Shown here in pieces: positions 7,811 to 16,381 of a stretch of DNA of 38,194 bases. Below the pieces are notes generated by a model. It saw only the letters and a program-made list of their open reading frames with translations, was not told the origin of the DNA and did not search any database. Numbering within the stretch: the first letter of the stretch is position 1; each line of letters starts with the position of its first letter. Origin of the DNA: a virus. A program made the position numbers and the translations under genes. The stretch lies in IMG/VR virus record IMGVR_UViG_3300006790_000046, positions 1 through 38,194 of that record; one strand, written 5' to 3'.

Positions 7811-8176
7811 ATGAAGACGATTATTGCCTTGTTGGGCGTCGGGATTGCATTGGCAGGATGCGGTTCAATTACCGTGCCGGTAGCGGTCATATCCGCCAAT
7901 GGCGATGTCATGCGGGGAACCGCAACGGCCGCCATGTCCGGGGGTGAATTCCGGGCCGCCGGGGCGCTGAATGGGAGGCCGACGACCTGTGCCGGAACCT
8001 ATGACGCGATGAGCACGTCGCTGACAATTTCAATGCCTGTGCTTTGCAACGATGGGCGAAAGGGCTTCGTGATCGCTACGCGCGAGTCGAACGGGGTAGA
8101 TGGATCAGGCCGCGTCCGTCTCGATGACGGCACGGAGGCCGATTTCGTATTCGGCAAAGCGGCGGCTGCGTTTTGA
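7811..8176 (+). CDS. Small lipoprotein
   Basis: A 121-residue protein with a lipoprotein signal: Lys-3 charged start, hydrophobic core and lipobox LAGC with Cys17. The mature part (ITVPVAVISANGDVMRGTAT, then CAGTYDAMS and CNDGRKGFVIATRES) has two cysteines and a beta-rich pattern similar to small outer-membrane lipoproteins. The RBS GGAGGG lies about 9 bases before the ATG. It is on the plus strand between two minus-strand virion genes and is coupled by a TTGA overlap to the following membrane protein. This layout suggests a moron cassette expressed from the prophage that could change the host envelope. Function not assigned. Confidence 0.7.
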   Translation: MKTIIALLGVGIALAGCGSITVPVAVISANGDVMRGTATAAMSGGEFRAAGALNGRPTTCAGTYDAMSTSLTISMPVLCNDGRKGFVIATRESNGVDGSGRVRLDDGTEADFVFGKAAAAF

Positions 8177-8436
8177 AAGACTTTCTCCGCTTCATCATTT
8201 CCATAATGGTCTGGGCAGTCATCGGCCGGTTTGTCCTCCAAACCGGCATCGCTCACCCAATGGCAATCGGTATCGTCTGGATCGTCGGCTTTGTCTGGAT
8301 CACGGGATGGGTCGCAGGCGGCGACGTGAGCTACGGCGACGAGCAGCTTAAGGTGACACTGATTGGCTTTGGTGGCGCGCTTGGCTTTGGCGCTGTTGTT
8401 GTGTCCTTTGTCGAACTTTGGAAGTTCGTTACCTGA
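8173..8436 (+). CDS. Small two-to-three-helix membrane protein
   Basis: An 87-residue protein starting at TTG 8173, which overlaps the lipoprotein stop (TTGA), so translation is coupled. Hydrophobic segments at about 5-22, 30-47 and 62-80 indicate a polytopic membrane protein. There is no charged catalytic pattern. Its 3' end overlaps the 3' end of the large internal virion gene by 8 bp (convergent). Paired with the lipoprotein it may act in envelope alteration or superinfection exclusion; that is inference from gene arrangement only. Confidence 0.6.
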   Translation: MKDFLRFIISIMVWAVIGRFVLQTGIAHPMAIGIVWIVGFVWITGWVAGGDVSYGDEQLKVTLIGFGGALGFGAVVVSFVELWKFVT

Positions 8437-11062
8437 ACCAGCCCGGAAGGCCGGGGAACGCCTGCCGATCGACAAAGCTTTCCTGCCCGTAATCCGAACG
8501 GCGACGCGACTCTTGCCGGCTGAGATAGCCGGGGCTTGCCGCCTCGCGCAGCGAATTGAGAAACAAGTAATCCAGTGCCGGACGGGCATAAAACAGGTTC
8601 GCCCAAGGCGTGTTTTGCAGCCCGTAGGATAGTGCTGACGCGGCCGTCGCATCGCCATCGCGAAGCTTCAGGACGAGTTCCAATCCGTCCAGCGTCGTGC
8701 CGATGGTCGGACCGATCACCGTTTCCGCCAACCCGCCGCCAAAGCGGTTCGTCTGCGCGAACAAGAAGTCGCCATAGATGCCGAATGCACCGCCCTGCAC
8801 CATGGCCGCGCCCCAAGTCTTCGGGTCAGACGGATCGCGCGGCGGCCAGTATCCGCGCGCCATGTCCTTCAACGTCATCGACGCGTATCCCGCCATCGTC
8901 ATGCCGGCAACCAGCGCGCCGATATGGCCGGTCTTCTCCAAATAGGAAGCGTCTTTCCGATGCCCGAACAAGGCGCGCCCAAGCACCCGTTGCGTGAACG
9001 AAAACGGGAAGCCCTTGAACTGGCCGATGAACCGGATCGCCTCGCCGGCCACCGTGCCGGGTCGCAAGCCCAGCGTCATGGTGCGGCGGGTGCGGGCATC
9101 GACCTCAACCATGCCGTAGCTCGTCTCATCGGCCACGAACCGAAGCACGGACAATTCCAGATCGCGACGGCCATCTTCCATAATCGCCGCGCGCTTTTCT
9201 TCAAAATCGGTTTCGCGCTTGGCTCGCGTCGCATCCGACTTGGCCTCGTCCAGCTTGCTCGCCTTGCGCGCCAGTGCGATGCGCTCGCGCACCAGTGGCT
9301 CGATCGCATCGTCCGGCAATTCCCTGATCCGGTCCGGCGTGACATAGGCGGTGTCATTGACCTCCCGGAACTGCGCCTTGCGGATTGCGTCCCATTTCGT
9401 CGCGTCGATACCGTGCAGGCCCAGCACATGCCGGTAATTCGCCGGCAGCGCGCCATAGTCCGACTTAGCCCGCATTCCCATTTCCGCAGCGATGACGCGC
9501 CCCGCCGTTGCGCGATGTACGTCCGTCCACCACGACAGGCCATTCCAGCGGAAAAACTTCTCCTGAAGCCCTGCCATGCGCCCGACAGGGCCGTCTACAG
9601 CGGCGGCCGGGGCAACGATATGGCCGACCAGCCCGTCAAATCCCTCGCCCAGGATGAACGAGATTTCCGCGACCTCACCCTTGGGCCGCCCGCGTCGAAG
9701 TCCGTCAAGCTGTGCCGTCAATCCTTTGAAATACCCGCCGCCGCGAAACATCGAAGCCGCTGCCGCCGTCAGATTGTCGGACACGGATGACAAGACCGCC
9801 CCGCCCAGCTTCGCCATGGACTGCCATGCGCGAATGTCCGCTCCGATCTTTGCCGCCGTGACGCTGACCGGGCGCGATGACATGCCGGTTGCGATATCGA
9901 GCGCCTGCCGCAAGGCCCCGGCGTCCGTCTCAAGACCGGCCTGGCGCTTGATCTTTTCCTGGGGCGACAGTTTCGCGTCGTCACGAATGCGGCGCTTGAT
10001 GCCATCCACCAGCGATCCGAACATCAATTCCGGGTTCGGGCCGAGCGCTTCCATGTTGGCCGCTACGCGCGCCGCTCGGCGCAAATGTGCGACCATGCCG
10101 GAAACTGTATTGCCAAAGCCGAACTCGCTGCGATAGGCAAGCGCGGCTTCCGGGTCGCGGAAATGCAGCACCCGGCTCTTGCCGAGCGATCGGGCCATGT
10201 TCGCCGGGTTGATACGCTGGCCCTTTTCCTTCGGTGTCGTGCGGTTCGGCATTCCGGTGATGATCGTGTCGTAAACATCGCCCAGGATCGATACGACCTC
10301 GCTTTCGTCCGCCGCATCCGGGAACGTCCGCTCCATGTCCAGCTTCGGCATGACCGACGCGATCCAGTTGTCCTTGCCGGCCGCGATCATCCTGATGTCG
10401 TCGTGCGTCTGAGCGCCGGCCCAGCCGTCGAGCTTTCCGATCGATGCCCCGAGCTTGTTCAGGTCCGTGCGGCTCATTTCAGCATAGGACGCGAAAATCT
10501 TCGCCACGTCCTGCGCATCGCGATTGCCGGTAATCCCGGGCCTGCCGCCTTCCTTCAGTTCGCTCATCTCGCGCATGATGTCGGCGTCGAGTCGGGGATC
10601 GCGGATCGCATGAACGAGATGTGGCTTGGTCGCCTGCAATTCGCTGAACAGTCCGCCGAGATAACGCGCCTCATAGGCAAGGTTGAGCGCGGCGACCGAA
10701 TTGCGGCCGCCCTCCACTCCGCGCTGTGTGCCTTCCAAAACAGCCAGAAGCGCCTTCTTTGGCGTCATGCCGTCCCGCATGAAGCCGTCAACGGCCTGAT
10801 CCAGCCGATCCCGCACCAAAATGTTCAGCGCGGCGTGGCGGCGCTGCATGGCGGCGGCAATCTTGGTACGCTCGGCTTCACGCTCGGCAAAGTCGCGCAG
10901 GCGCTCGCCCATGCCGTCGATCTTGCCTTCGGCTTGAAGCTTCTGCTTGTAATCAGACACGCGCTGGAATGCGGCGTTGATTTCCTCGCGGTTGAGACGC
11001 CCCTTGGATGCGGTATTGGCGGCGTTGAAGCAATCGGCATCAGGCGTGTATTTACGGCTCAT
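8429..11062 (-). CDS. Large internal virion/ejection protein (877 aa)
   Basis: An 877-residue, mostly helical protein at the end of the structural operon. The N-terminal third is rich in charged helices (REEINAAFQRVSDYKQKLQA); the C-terminal half contains hydrophobic stretches (IGALVAGMTMAGYASMTL) and ends in SFVDRQAFPGLPGWFR. Size, position between the other internal proteins and the tail fibre, and the hydrophobic patches fit an ejection protein of the T7 gp15/gp16 functional class that leaves the capsid with the DNA and helps span the envelope. No enzymatic motif recognised. The start ATG at 11062 is ten bases below the upstream stop. Confidence 0.65.
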   Translation of the reverse strand: MSRKYTPDADCFNAANTASKGRLNREEINAAFQRVSDYKQKLQAEGKIDGMGERLRDFAEREAERTKIAAAMQRRHAALNILVRDRLDQAVDGFMRDGMTPKKALLAVLEGTQRGVEGGRNSVAALNLAYEARYLGGLFSELQATKPHLVHAIRDPRLDADIMREMSELKEGGRPGITGNRDAQDVAKIFASYAEMSRTDLNKLGASIGKLDGWAGAQTHDDIRMIAAGKDNWIASVMPKLDMERTFPDAADESEVVSILGDVYDTIITGMPNRTTPKEKGQRINPANMARSLGKSRVLHFRDPEAALAYRSEFGFGNTVSGMVAHLRRAARVAANMEALGPNPELMFGSLVDGIKRRIRDDAKLSPQEKIKRQAGLETDAGALRQALDIATGMSSRPVSVTAAKIGADIRAWQSMAKLGGAVLSSVSDNLTAAAASMFRGGGYFKGLTAQLDGLRRGRPKGEVAEISFILGEGFDGLVGHIVAPAAAVDGPVGRMAGLQEKFFRWNGLSWWTDVHRATAGRVIAAEMGMRAKSDYGALPANYRHVLGLHGIDATKWDAIRKAQFREVNDTAYVTPDRIRELPDDAIEPLVRERIALARKASKLDEAKSDATRAKRETDFEEKRAAIMEDGRRDLELSVLRFVADETSYGMVEVDARTRRTMTLGLRPGTVAGEAIRFIGQFKGFPFSFTQRVLGRALFGHRKDASYLEKTGHIGALVAGMTMAGYASMTLKDMARGYWPPRDPSDPKTWGAAMVQGGAFGIYGDFLFAQTNRFGGGLAETVIGPTIGTTLDGLELVLKLRDGDATAASALSYGLQNTPWANLFYARPALDYLFLNSLREAASPGYLSRQESRRRSDYGQESFVDRQAFPGLPGWFR

Positions 11063-11072
11063 CCAGCGGCCC

Positions 11073-12704
11073 CTAGATCATGCACGCGACGGCGGCACGC
11101 ATTGCCTCACCGTAGGCCGCGCCGTCTTCATAGCCCCGCGTGGCGACATCCAGTTCGATACGGTCGTCGTCGGTCAGGCGGCCCTCGGCTTCCAATTGCT
11201 GCAATTCGGCTTCCTCGATAAACGACCCCGTTTCGGGATCGACGCGGTATTGCTGTGCGATGGCGCGATAGTCGTCGGCGCGGGCGATGCGAATTTCCGC
11301 GTCCGCCCTGCCCTCCGGGATCGGATCGGGACGCGGCGGCGTCGCATCGACCTTCACGCGCGACTTGCCCTTGCGGCCTCTGGTACGACGCGCCTCTGGT
11401 TCCGCCACGACATCTCTGGCCATGCGGGCTTCATAGTCTGAACGCCATGCATCAAACTCTGCCTTCTGGTCCAGGCTGGGGATTTCAAGTTTGGCCTGCA
11501 CCGAACGAACAATTTGTTCGGGCGCGCGCGCCACCGCCGTACCCTCTATCTCGTCAAGCGGCCGGACGACTGACTGAAGCCGCTCGCCCATGTCCTCGAT
11601 AATCTGATTGGGGGTACGTCCCTGGGCCGTCAGTGCCTCGATTTCGTTCACGACCTGCGCTTGATTGGCAATGCGCCAGTCGGCTTCGATCTCTTGCTGG
11701 TCGGGCGCAAGCGTTGCGAATGTCGGATCATCGGCATTAAGGACAGGCGGACGCTTTGCGGCCTCCGTCTCAAGCTTTTCAGCAATCCTTGCCATCGGTT
11801 CGGTGGCGTTGGGCGACAGTCGCACCTCGCCGTCATGGACAAGGCCGGCCACCGCCTCATTGAGCGCGATGCGGGCTTCCTGCGTCGTCTGAAGCGTCGC
11901 CAGCCGCTGCTCCTGTTCCGCCTTGACCTTTTCCAGCCGTTGTACGGAACGGCGGCCGAGGACGCCTGCAACGGTTCCGAACGCGCCGCCGATCATCGCC
12001 GCCGTGGCGATTTCCGACACGGTTGCCTGCCAGGATACGTTATCGCCAAACCGGGCGCGCGCATCGCGGGTGGCAATGCCGAACACCGCCGTGTTCGCCG
12101 CCGCGTCGAGCGCTGCCGTGGTCGCCGTGCCTTTCACGGTGCCAAAGCGGGCAATGTTGGCCGCCCTGACCGCTGGCCCTGCAATCGGGATATAGTTGAT
12201 CGGATCGAGCGCCTGCCCGGCCAGATTGCCGACGATCGACGTAAACGGGCGCTTGACCCCGAAGTGATCGCGAACAGCTCGCACATCATACTGGGTCGCG
12301 AGCGCCGCCGCGCGGTCCTCGGTCATCGCCGCATCCCACGGAATGTTGTCGCGGAAGAACGGCGATGCTTCCCATCCCTCTTTCGTCATCGCGGGCGCGG
12401 TCGGTTCCGGCCGGTCGATGACGCCGAACCGTTCGAGAAGAGCGCGCCCCGAGGCGATGGGGTTCGGTAATGTTCCGCTTTGGCGCTGGATTCGTTCCGG
12501 CTCCGGCAAAGCCTCTAAATTGCCTTCGGGTATACGGGAACTGCGAATGGCCGTGCCGAGGCCGTAGCTTTGCACCGCCCCGCCTATGGTCTGGTCGAGC
12601 AACGTTGCGCCCATGCCCATCGGCATATCCATCGCGGCTTCAAACCTGCGCTGCGGCGACGACGCCCGATAGGTTGGGCCGCGCCCTAGACCGTGCGTTC
12701 TCAC
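11073..12704 (-). CDS. Internal virion protein (543 aa)
   Basis: A 543-residue protein starting at a GTG (12704) that overlaps the stop of the preceding gene as GTGA, so it is translationally coupled. An alanine/glycine-rich region with weak hydrophobicity (about 150-260, ending IATAAMIGGAFGTVAGVLG) is followed by a long charged coiled-coil segment (about 265-460) with a basic patch (RRTRGRKGKSRVKVD). This resembles internal core or ejection proteins of podoviruses. There is no recognised domain; the assignment rests on gene order (after the gp13/gp14-like genes and the transglycosylase-bearing protein) and composition. Confidence 0.6.
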   Translation of the reverse strand: MRTHGLGRGPTYRASSPQRRFEAAMDMPMGMGATLLDQTIGGAVQSYGLGTAIRSSRIPEGNLEALPEPERIQRQSGTLPNPIASGRALLERFGVIDRPEPTAPAMTKEGWEASPFFRDNIPWDAAMTEDRAAALATQYDVRAVRDHFGVKRPFTSIVGNLAGQALDPINYIPIAGPAVRAANIARFGTVKGTATTAALDAAANTAVFGIATRDARARFGDNVSWQATVSEIATAAMIGGAFGTVAGVLGRRSVQRLEKVKAEQEQRLATLQTTQEARIALNEAVAGLVHDGEVRLSPNATEPMARIAEKLETEAAKRPPVLNADDPTFATLAPDQQEIEADWRIANQAQVVNEIEALTAQGRTPNQIIEDMGERLQSVVRPLDEIEGTAVARAPEQIVRSVQAKLEIPSLDQKAEFDAWRSDYEARMARDVVAEPEARRTRGRKGKSRVKVDATPPRPDPIPEGRADAEIRIARADDYRAIAQQYRVDPETGSFIEEAELQQLEAEGRLTDDDRIELDVATRGYEDGAAYGEAMRAAVACMI

Positions 12705-15421
12705 TGGCCGCCACCCATGACGCCGAAGGACGCACGGTCCTCAATGAGCCGTTGTTCAAGGTCTTCGTCCGTTACTCCAATCGGGCGCTCTTGTGCGGGC
12801 GCATCTTCGATCATGAACACGAGCGGTTCACCATCGCCGCCCTCCAGCGCCTCTCCGTCCTTGGGCAGAATGAACACAAACCCCTCATCCGCATTACGGA
12901 AGTAGCCTTCCGACAACGCCTCTTCGATGTAGTTCTGTCGTGCCGCCTCAATGACAGCGCGCGTCCCGTCATGAACCGGTGCGTCGGGCGGTGTGAATGG
13001 CGACGCTTCAAGAGCCTTGCGCACACCCGGCAACTGCCGCTCAAGCCCGCCCAGAATGGCGGCTTCATCTGCCTCCTGTGGGATCAGGATTTGCGCATTG
13101 ACGGACCAGTTGCCCGACGACACGCGGACATCGCCGTAAAGGTCTTTTGCCACTGCATCGATCGCACTCGACAATCCTTCGCCCGCCCGAAGCCGAAGAT
13201 GGACCGCATTGCTGATCAGCTTTTGGTCGCGTTGAGCGCGGACGAAGTTCTCGGCCGTGCCATCGGAAAGGCCGTAATAGACATCGCCGATCTGACCCAC
13301 ATCCATCAGGCGCGCCTGCACGGCCGCGTCGATGTTCGCGGGTGTTTCGGGTGATTTGCCGGGGAGTTTTGACGGGTCGACCATCGCCGCCTGGAACAAG
13401 CGCCGCGCTGCTGCCTCGTCGCCCCGTGCCGCCGCGTCGACCGCCCCTTCGGTGATGTCCGGCAAGCCGGCCTCGACCAGTTGGTCGAACACCGCCTTTT
13501 GCTGGTCGGGATCGTCTGTGCTGAAAATCACGCGCATCATGGCGTCAACGCGCTCGGCTTCCGGTGCCTCTTCATTCTTGAAGCGCTCCACCAGATTGTC
13601 GGCCACGACGGTCGGCATCAGGCGCAGGTTTTTAATACCAAGTTGCGCTTGTGCATCCGCAGTGGCCGCCAGTGCCTCGCGATGGTTGCCGTCCTCGGAA
13701 GGCGTCTGCCATGCCTTGTCGACATGCGGGAACACCTGACGCGTATAGGCGACAGGATCGGCCTCTCGTGCCGTGATGGTTGCTTCGGCGGCTTTGCTCA
13801 GCGTCTCATAACGCTGCTGATCGAGGACGGCCGTGTCGCCCGATGCCGTAGGCTGGGCATTCCGGACAACATCCTGGATCGCATCTGCCGGCATGGTGCG
13901 GAAATCGTACGCCTGGCGGCTGACCTCGACATTGCTCTGGAACTGCGCATAGCGGGAAGCGCCTTCGACGGAGCCATAGGCGTCGAGAAACTGTTCTGCC
14001 GTGGGCAGTTCGTTTTCATATCGGCCCGTGTTCATGATCGCGGTCGGCGCATTGTCGGTCGCGATCTGGATCGACGCGCGGGTTTCGGCGTTGCGCTGGT
14101 TTCGCGCCGTGTCGATGGCCGAATAATTCTGGCTGGCCGCGTCCGCGTCGGGCATCAGCGCCGCGACGCGCGTGCCGCCTGACGAACCTCCGCCGGTTCC
14201 CATCTTGGCATAGGCGAGAAGCGTCGTGCCGTTGGCGTCGGCAGCATTGACCCTTCCGCCGCTCTTGAGCGCACGGGCGGCCCCACCGGCCCCGCCAAGG
14301 TGCATCATCGCATGGATGCCGTCGCGCGTGATCTGCACGCCGCCAACTGTCTGCCCGATAAACCCTTCAAGGCCCTGCCGCGTGATCTCCTGATCCATGC
14401 GCGCGCGGTGGATTTCGAATGCCTTGCGCTGCGCCGCCGGGTTGGCGAGGAAGTCCGCCAGTTTCCTGACTTCCGGGAAACCGGGGATGTTGAACGTCCC
14501 GGTCCATTTGCCCTGCGCGCCGGCTCGCTTGCTCCACCCCGACAAATTCTCGTTGCCGGGGTCATAGAGACCAAGGTCAGCCATACGCGGCGCGCCGAAC
14601 TGGTAAAGGCCGGCATAGCCCCATTTGTTGACGACGCCGGGACGGCCGCCGCTCTCGCGCTGGACAAGAGCGGCCTCAAACCCCTCGCCAACGGCCTGCG
14701 GCTTGGCCCCGAAGAACCTGGCCGTCATCGCCTCGGCTTCCTCGACGCGGCCCGCCTCTGTTAGTCCGTTGATGGCGCCTTGCACGATCGCGCGTTCGGC
14801 TTCCTTCTGCGCCTCGGCGAGACCGGCTTCCGGGATGATGCCGCGATAGGCTTCCGAGCTTGTCCGCAGGCTGGCAAGCGTCTGTTCGGGATCGCCGCTC
14901 GAATAGGCTTCCTGAGCTAGAAGTTGCGCCTGCTCGGAGTACTGCGTCCCAAGAAATTCGATGCGGGCGTTGTGCTCATAGGTCATCGCCCGCGTGGCAA
15001 AATCAGCACGGCGGCGAAGGACGTTCGCCTCGGCCGCTTCACGCGCCGAACGGGACATGTTCAGCCCGCGCTGTTCAAGCCTGCCCATGACGTTCGCCGA
15101 CATGTCGGACAGTTGCTTGTCGACGCCGGCCTGAAAGCCCTCCCCGCCGGCGGGAGCCGCAGCCTGGGCGTCAAGGTATGCCTGCTGCGCATCGCGCGTG
15201 TATTCGAAATCAAACGTATTCAGCGCGACCTTGTCTTCGGCCTCGCGGCGCTGATCGGCAAGCCGCGCGCCGATCTCGGCGACGTTCTGGATCGCGGCCC
15301 CTGCCTGCTGTTGCGCACGGCCGATCTGGGCGCCGAACGCATCCGCGTCGGCCCGCACACCGGGGTCGCGCGTCACGCCAACGGATGCGATATCGTCTAT
15401 GCCGGGAAGCCGGATTGCCAT
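12701..15421 (-). CDS. Internal virion protein with lytic transglycosylase domain (906 aa)
   Basis: A 906-residue virion protein. ATG at 15421 (MAIRLPGIDD) is preferred over an in-frame start 12 codons upstream because it directly follows the preceding stop. After about 240 residues of helical sequence comes a lysozyme-like transglycosylase domain: catalytic Glu256 in LVQRESGGRPG, then GYAGLYQFGAPRMADLGL (from about 268). The rest is helical with an alanine-rich character. By analogy with T7 gp16 and similar ejection proteins it would open the peptidoglycan during DNA entry. Overlaps the next gene by 4 bp. The muralytic motif is clear, the rest is inferred from size and context. Confidence 0.75.
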   Translation of the reverse strand: MAIRLPGIDDIASVGVTRDPGVRADADAFGAQIGRAQQQAGAAIQNVAEIGARLADQRREAEDKVALNTFDFEYTRDAQQAYLDAQAAAPAGGEGFQAGVDKQLSDMSANVMGRLEQRGLNMSRSAREAAEANVLRRRADFATRAMTYEHNARIEFLGTQYSEQAQLLAQEAYSSGDPEQTLASLRTSSEAYRGIIPEAGLAEAQKEAERAIVQGAINGLTEAGRVEEAEAMTARFFGAKPQAVGEGFEAALVQRESGGRPGVVNKWGYAGLYQFGAPRMADLGLYDPGNENLSGWSKRAGAQGKWTGTFNIPGFPEVRKLADFLANPAAQRKAFEIHRARMDQEITRQGLEGFIGQTVGGVQITRDGIHAMMHLGGAGGAARALKSGGRVNAADANGTTLLAYAKMGTGGGSSGGTRVAALMPDADAASQNYSAIDTARNQRNAETRASIQIATDNAPTAIMNTGRYENELPTAEQFLDAYGSVEGASRYAQFQSNVEVSRQAYDFRTMPADAIQDVVRNAQPTASGDTAVLDQQRYETLSKAAEATITAREADPVAYTRQVFPHVDKAWQTPSEDGNHREALAATADAQAQLGIKNLRLMPTVVADNLVERFKNEEAPEAERVDAMMRVIFSTDDPDQQKAVFDQLVEAGLPDITEGAVDAAARGDEAAARRLFQAAMVDPSKLPGKSPETPANIDAAVQARLMDVGQIGDVYYGLSDGTAENFVRAQRDQKLISNAVHLRLRAGEGLSSAIDAVAKDLYGDVRVSSGNWSVNAQILIPQEADEAAILGGLERQLPGVRKALEASPFTPPDAPVHDGTRAVIEAARQNYIEEALSEGYFRNADEGFVFILPKDGEALEGGDGEPLVFMIEDAPAQERPIGVTDEDLEQRLIEDRASFGVMGGGQ

Positions 15422-15422
15422 A

Positions 15423-15944
15423 TCAGCCCCAAACCTTTGCGGCCGTACCGAACGCATTGCCGAAGCCGGTCAGGAGTGTCGCCCCCGCCGCGCGAGGACC
15501 AGCCTCGCGCGCATTGCCGGCGCGCATCGTGTCGAGGGTAGCCGAATCTTCGAGGCGGCTTTCGCGCACGAAGCCCTGATGGCCGATGCGGGACGTGCCG
15601 AGCGCGATTTCGCGCAACATGGATTCTTCGACCAGAAGCGGCGACCCTGCATTTGTGATACCGGATGCACCGCCCGCCGCTCGACGCTCGGCCATGATGC
15701 GGCTTTGGCGGCGCTGATAGTCCTCGGCTTCCGCGCCGGCCGCGTCACGCTCCGACTCGGCCTGCTGGCGCGTGGCCTTGGCGTTGAACTCGTTGGCCTG
15801 TGCATCGGCCTCGGCCGCACGGCGCTGCCCGGACGCTTGCACGGCGCTGCCGATAAGGCCCACGGCCCCGGACGCGAGCGAAAGCGCACCTGATGCGCCA
15901 ATGCCCTTGACGAGGCCGGCGACTGCCGGAACGATAAAGCTCAT
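15423..15944 (-). CDS. Small internal virion protein, gp14-like
   Basis: A 173-residue protein from the ATG at 15944 (MSFIVPAVAGLVKGIG). It has a hydrophobic glycine/alanine-rich N-terminus (1-50) followed by a long coiled coil (about 50-100, AEADAQANEFNAKATRQQAE). This is the layout of gp14-type internal virion proteins ('AAGQ ... A..N...A...Q....Q...'). The start overlaps the end of the gp13-like gene by 4 bp. It sits immediately before the large ejection proteins, as in podovirus gene order. An upstream in-frame start exists but lies inside the previous gene. Confidence 0.65.
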   Translation of the reverse strand: MSFIVPAVAGLVKGIGASGALSLASGAVGLIGSAVQASGQRRAAEADAQANEFNAKATRQQAESERDAAGAEAEDYQRRQSRIMAERRAAGGASGITNAGSPLLVEESMLREIALGTSRIGHQGFVRESRLEDSATLDTMRAGNAREAGPRAAGATLLTGFGNAFGTAAKVWG

Positions 15945-16381
15945 CGATGTTTCCCCAGGAAGATCATGCGCACGAAGATTGTCCGGCCCAGAAGGACGGT
16001 CGGGTTGTCGGCGTCCATTTCGAAACCGAGCACGCGGCACCAACGCAAGGAGCGGTGAAAGCCGGCCTCGACAAAAGTTTCAATCCGCGCGAAGCGGTTG
16101 TTTCGCAGTTGCGCCAGATACGTCTTGTGCATCGCCACCATGCATTCTGCGGGAACCAGCGTCAGCGCGGCCCACGCATAGGCCAAGCCATCTCCCTGGT
16201 CCGTCAGCCCGCCGCTTGCGACCGGAACGCCGTCGACTTCCATCGTCATGGCGTGCGGGTCCTGCTCCAGATGATCGAGGCCGTCCGCTTCGAACCAGTC
16301 GCGCGCGAAAGTCTCGACGGCTCGTTCGCGATAGACTGCAAGATCGGAAAGGCGAAACCGCCTGACCTCAAAGCCGCTCAT
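15941..16381 (-). CDS. gp13-like virion protein with GNAT-type fold
   Basis: A 146-residue protein. The pattern of an N-terminal 'VRRFRLSDL', a central 'MTMEVDGVPVASGGLT' beta pair, 'AWAALTLVP' and a final 'RWCRVLGFEMDADNP' is that of the GNAT acetyltransferase fold found in phage gp13-type proteins. T7 gp13 is needed for correct internal core assembly. The acetyl-CoA loop is not clearly conserved, so catalytic activity is uncertain. It overlaps the large tail tubular protein gene by 14 bp and the gp14-like gene by 4 bp. Confidence 0.6.
   Translation of the reverse strand: MSGFEVRRFRLSDLAVYRERAVETFARDWFEADGLDHLEQDPHAMTMEVDGVPVASGGLTDQGDGLAYAWAALTLVPAECMVAMHKTYLAQLRNNRFARIETFVEAGFHRSLRWCRVLGFEMDADNPTVLLGRTIFVRMIFLGKHR

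Noticed and set aside
10085-11221. Plus-strand frame of 378 codons opposite the 877-residue internal protein
   Set aside because: Antisense shadow with no RBS or domain; the minus gene fits the operon order.
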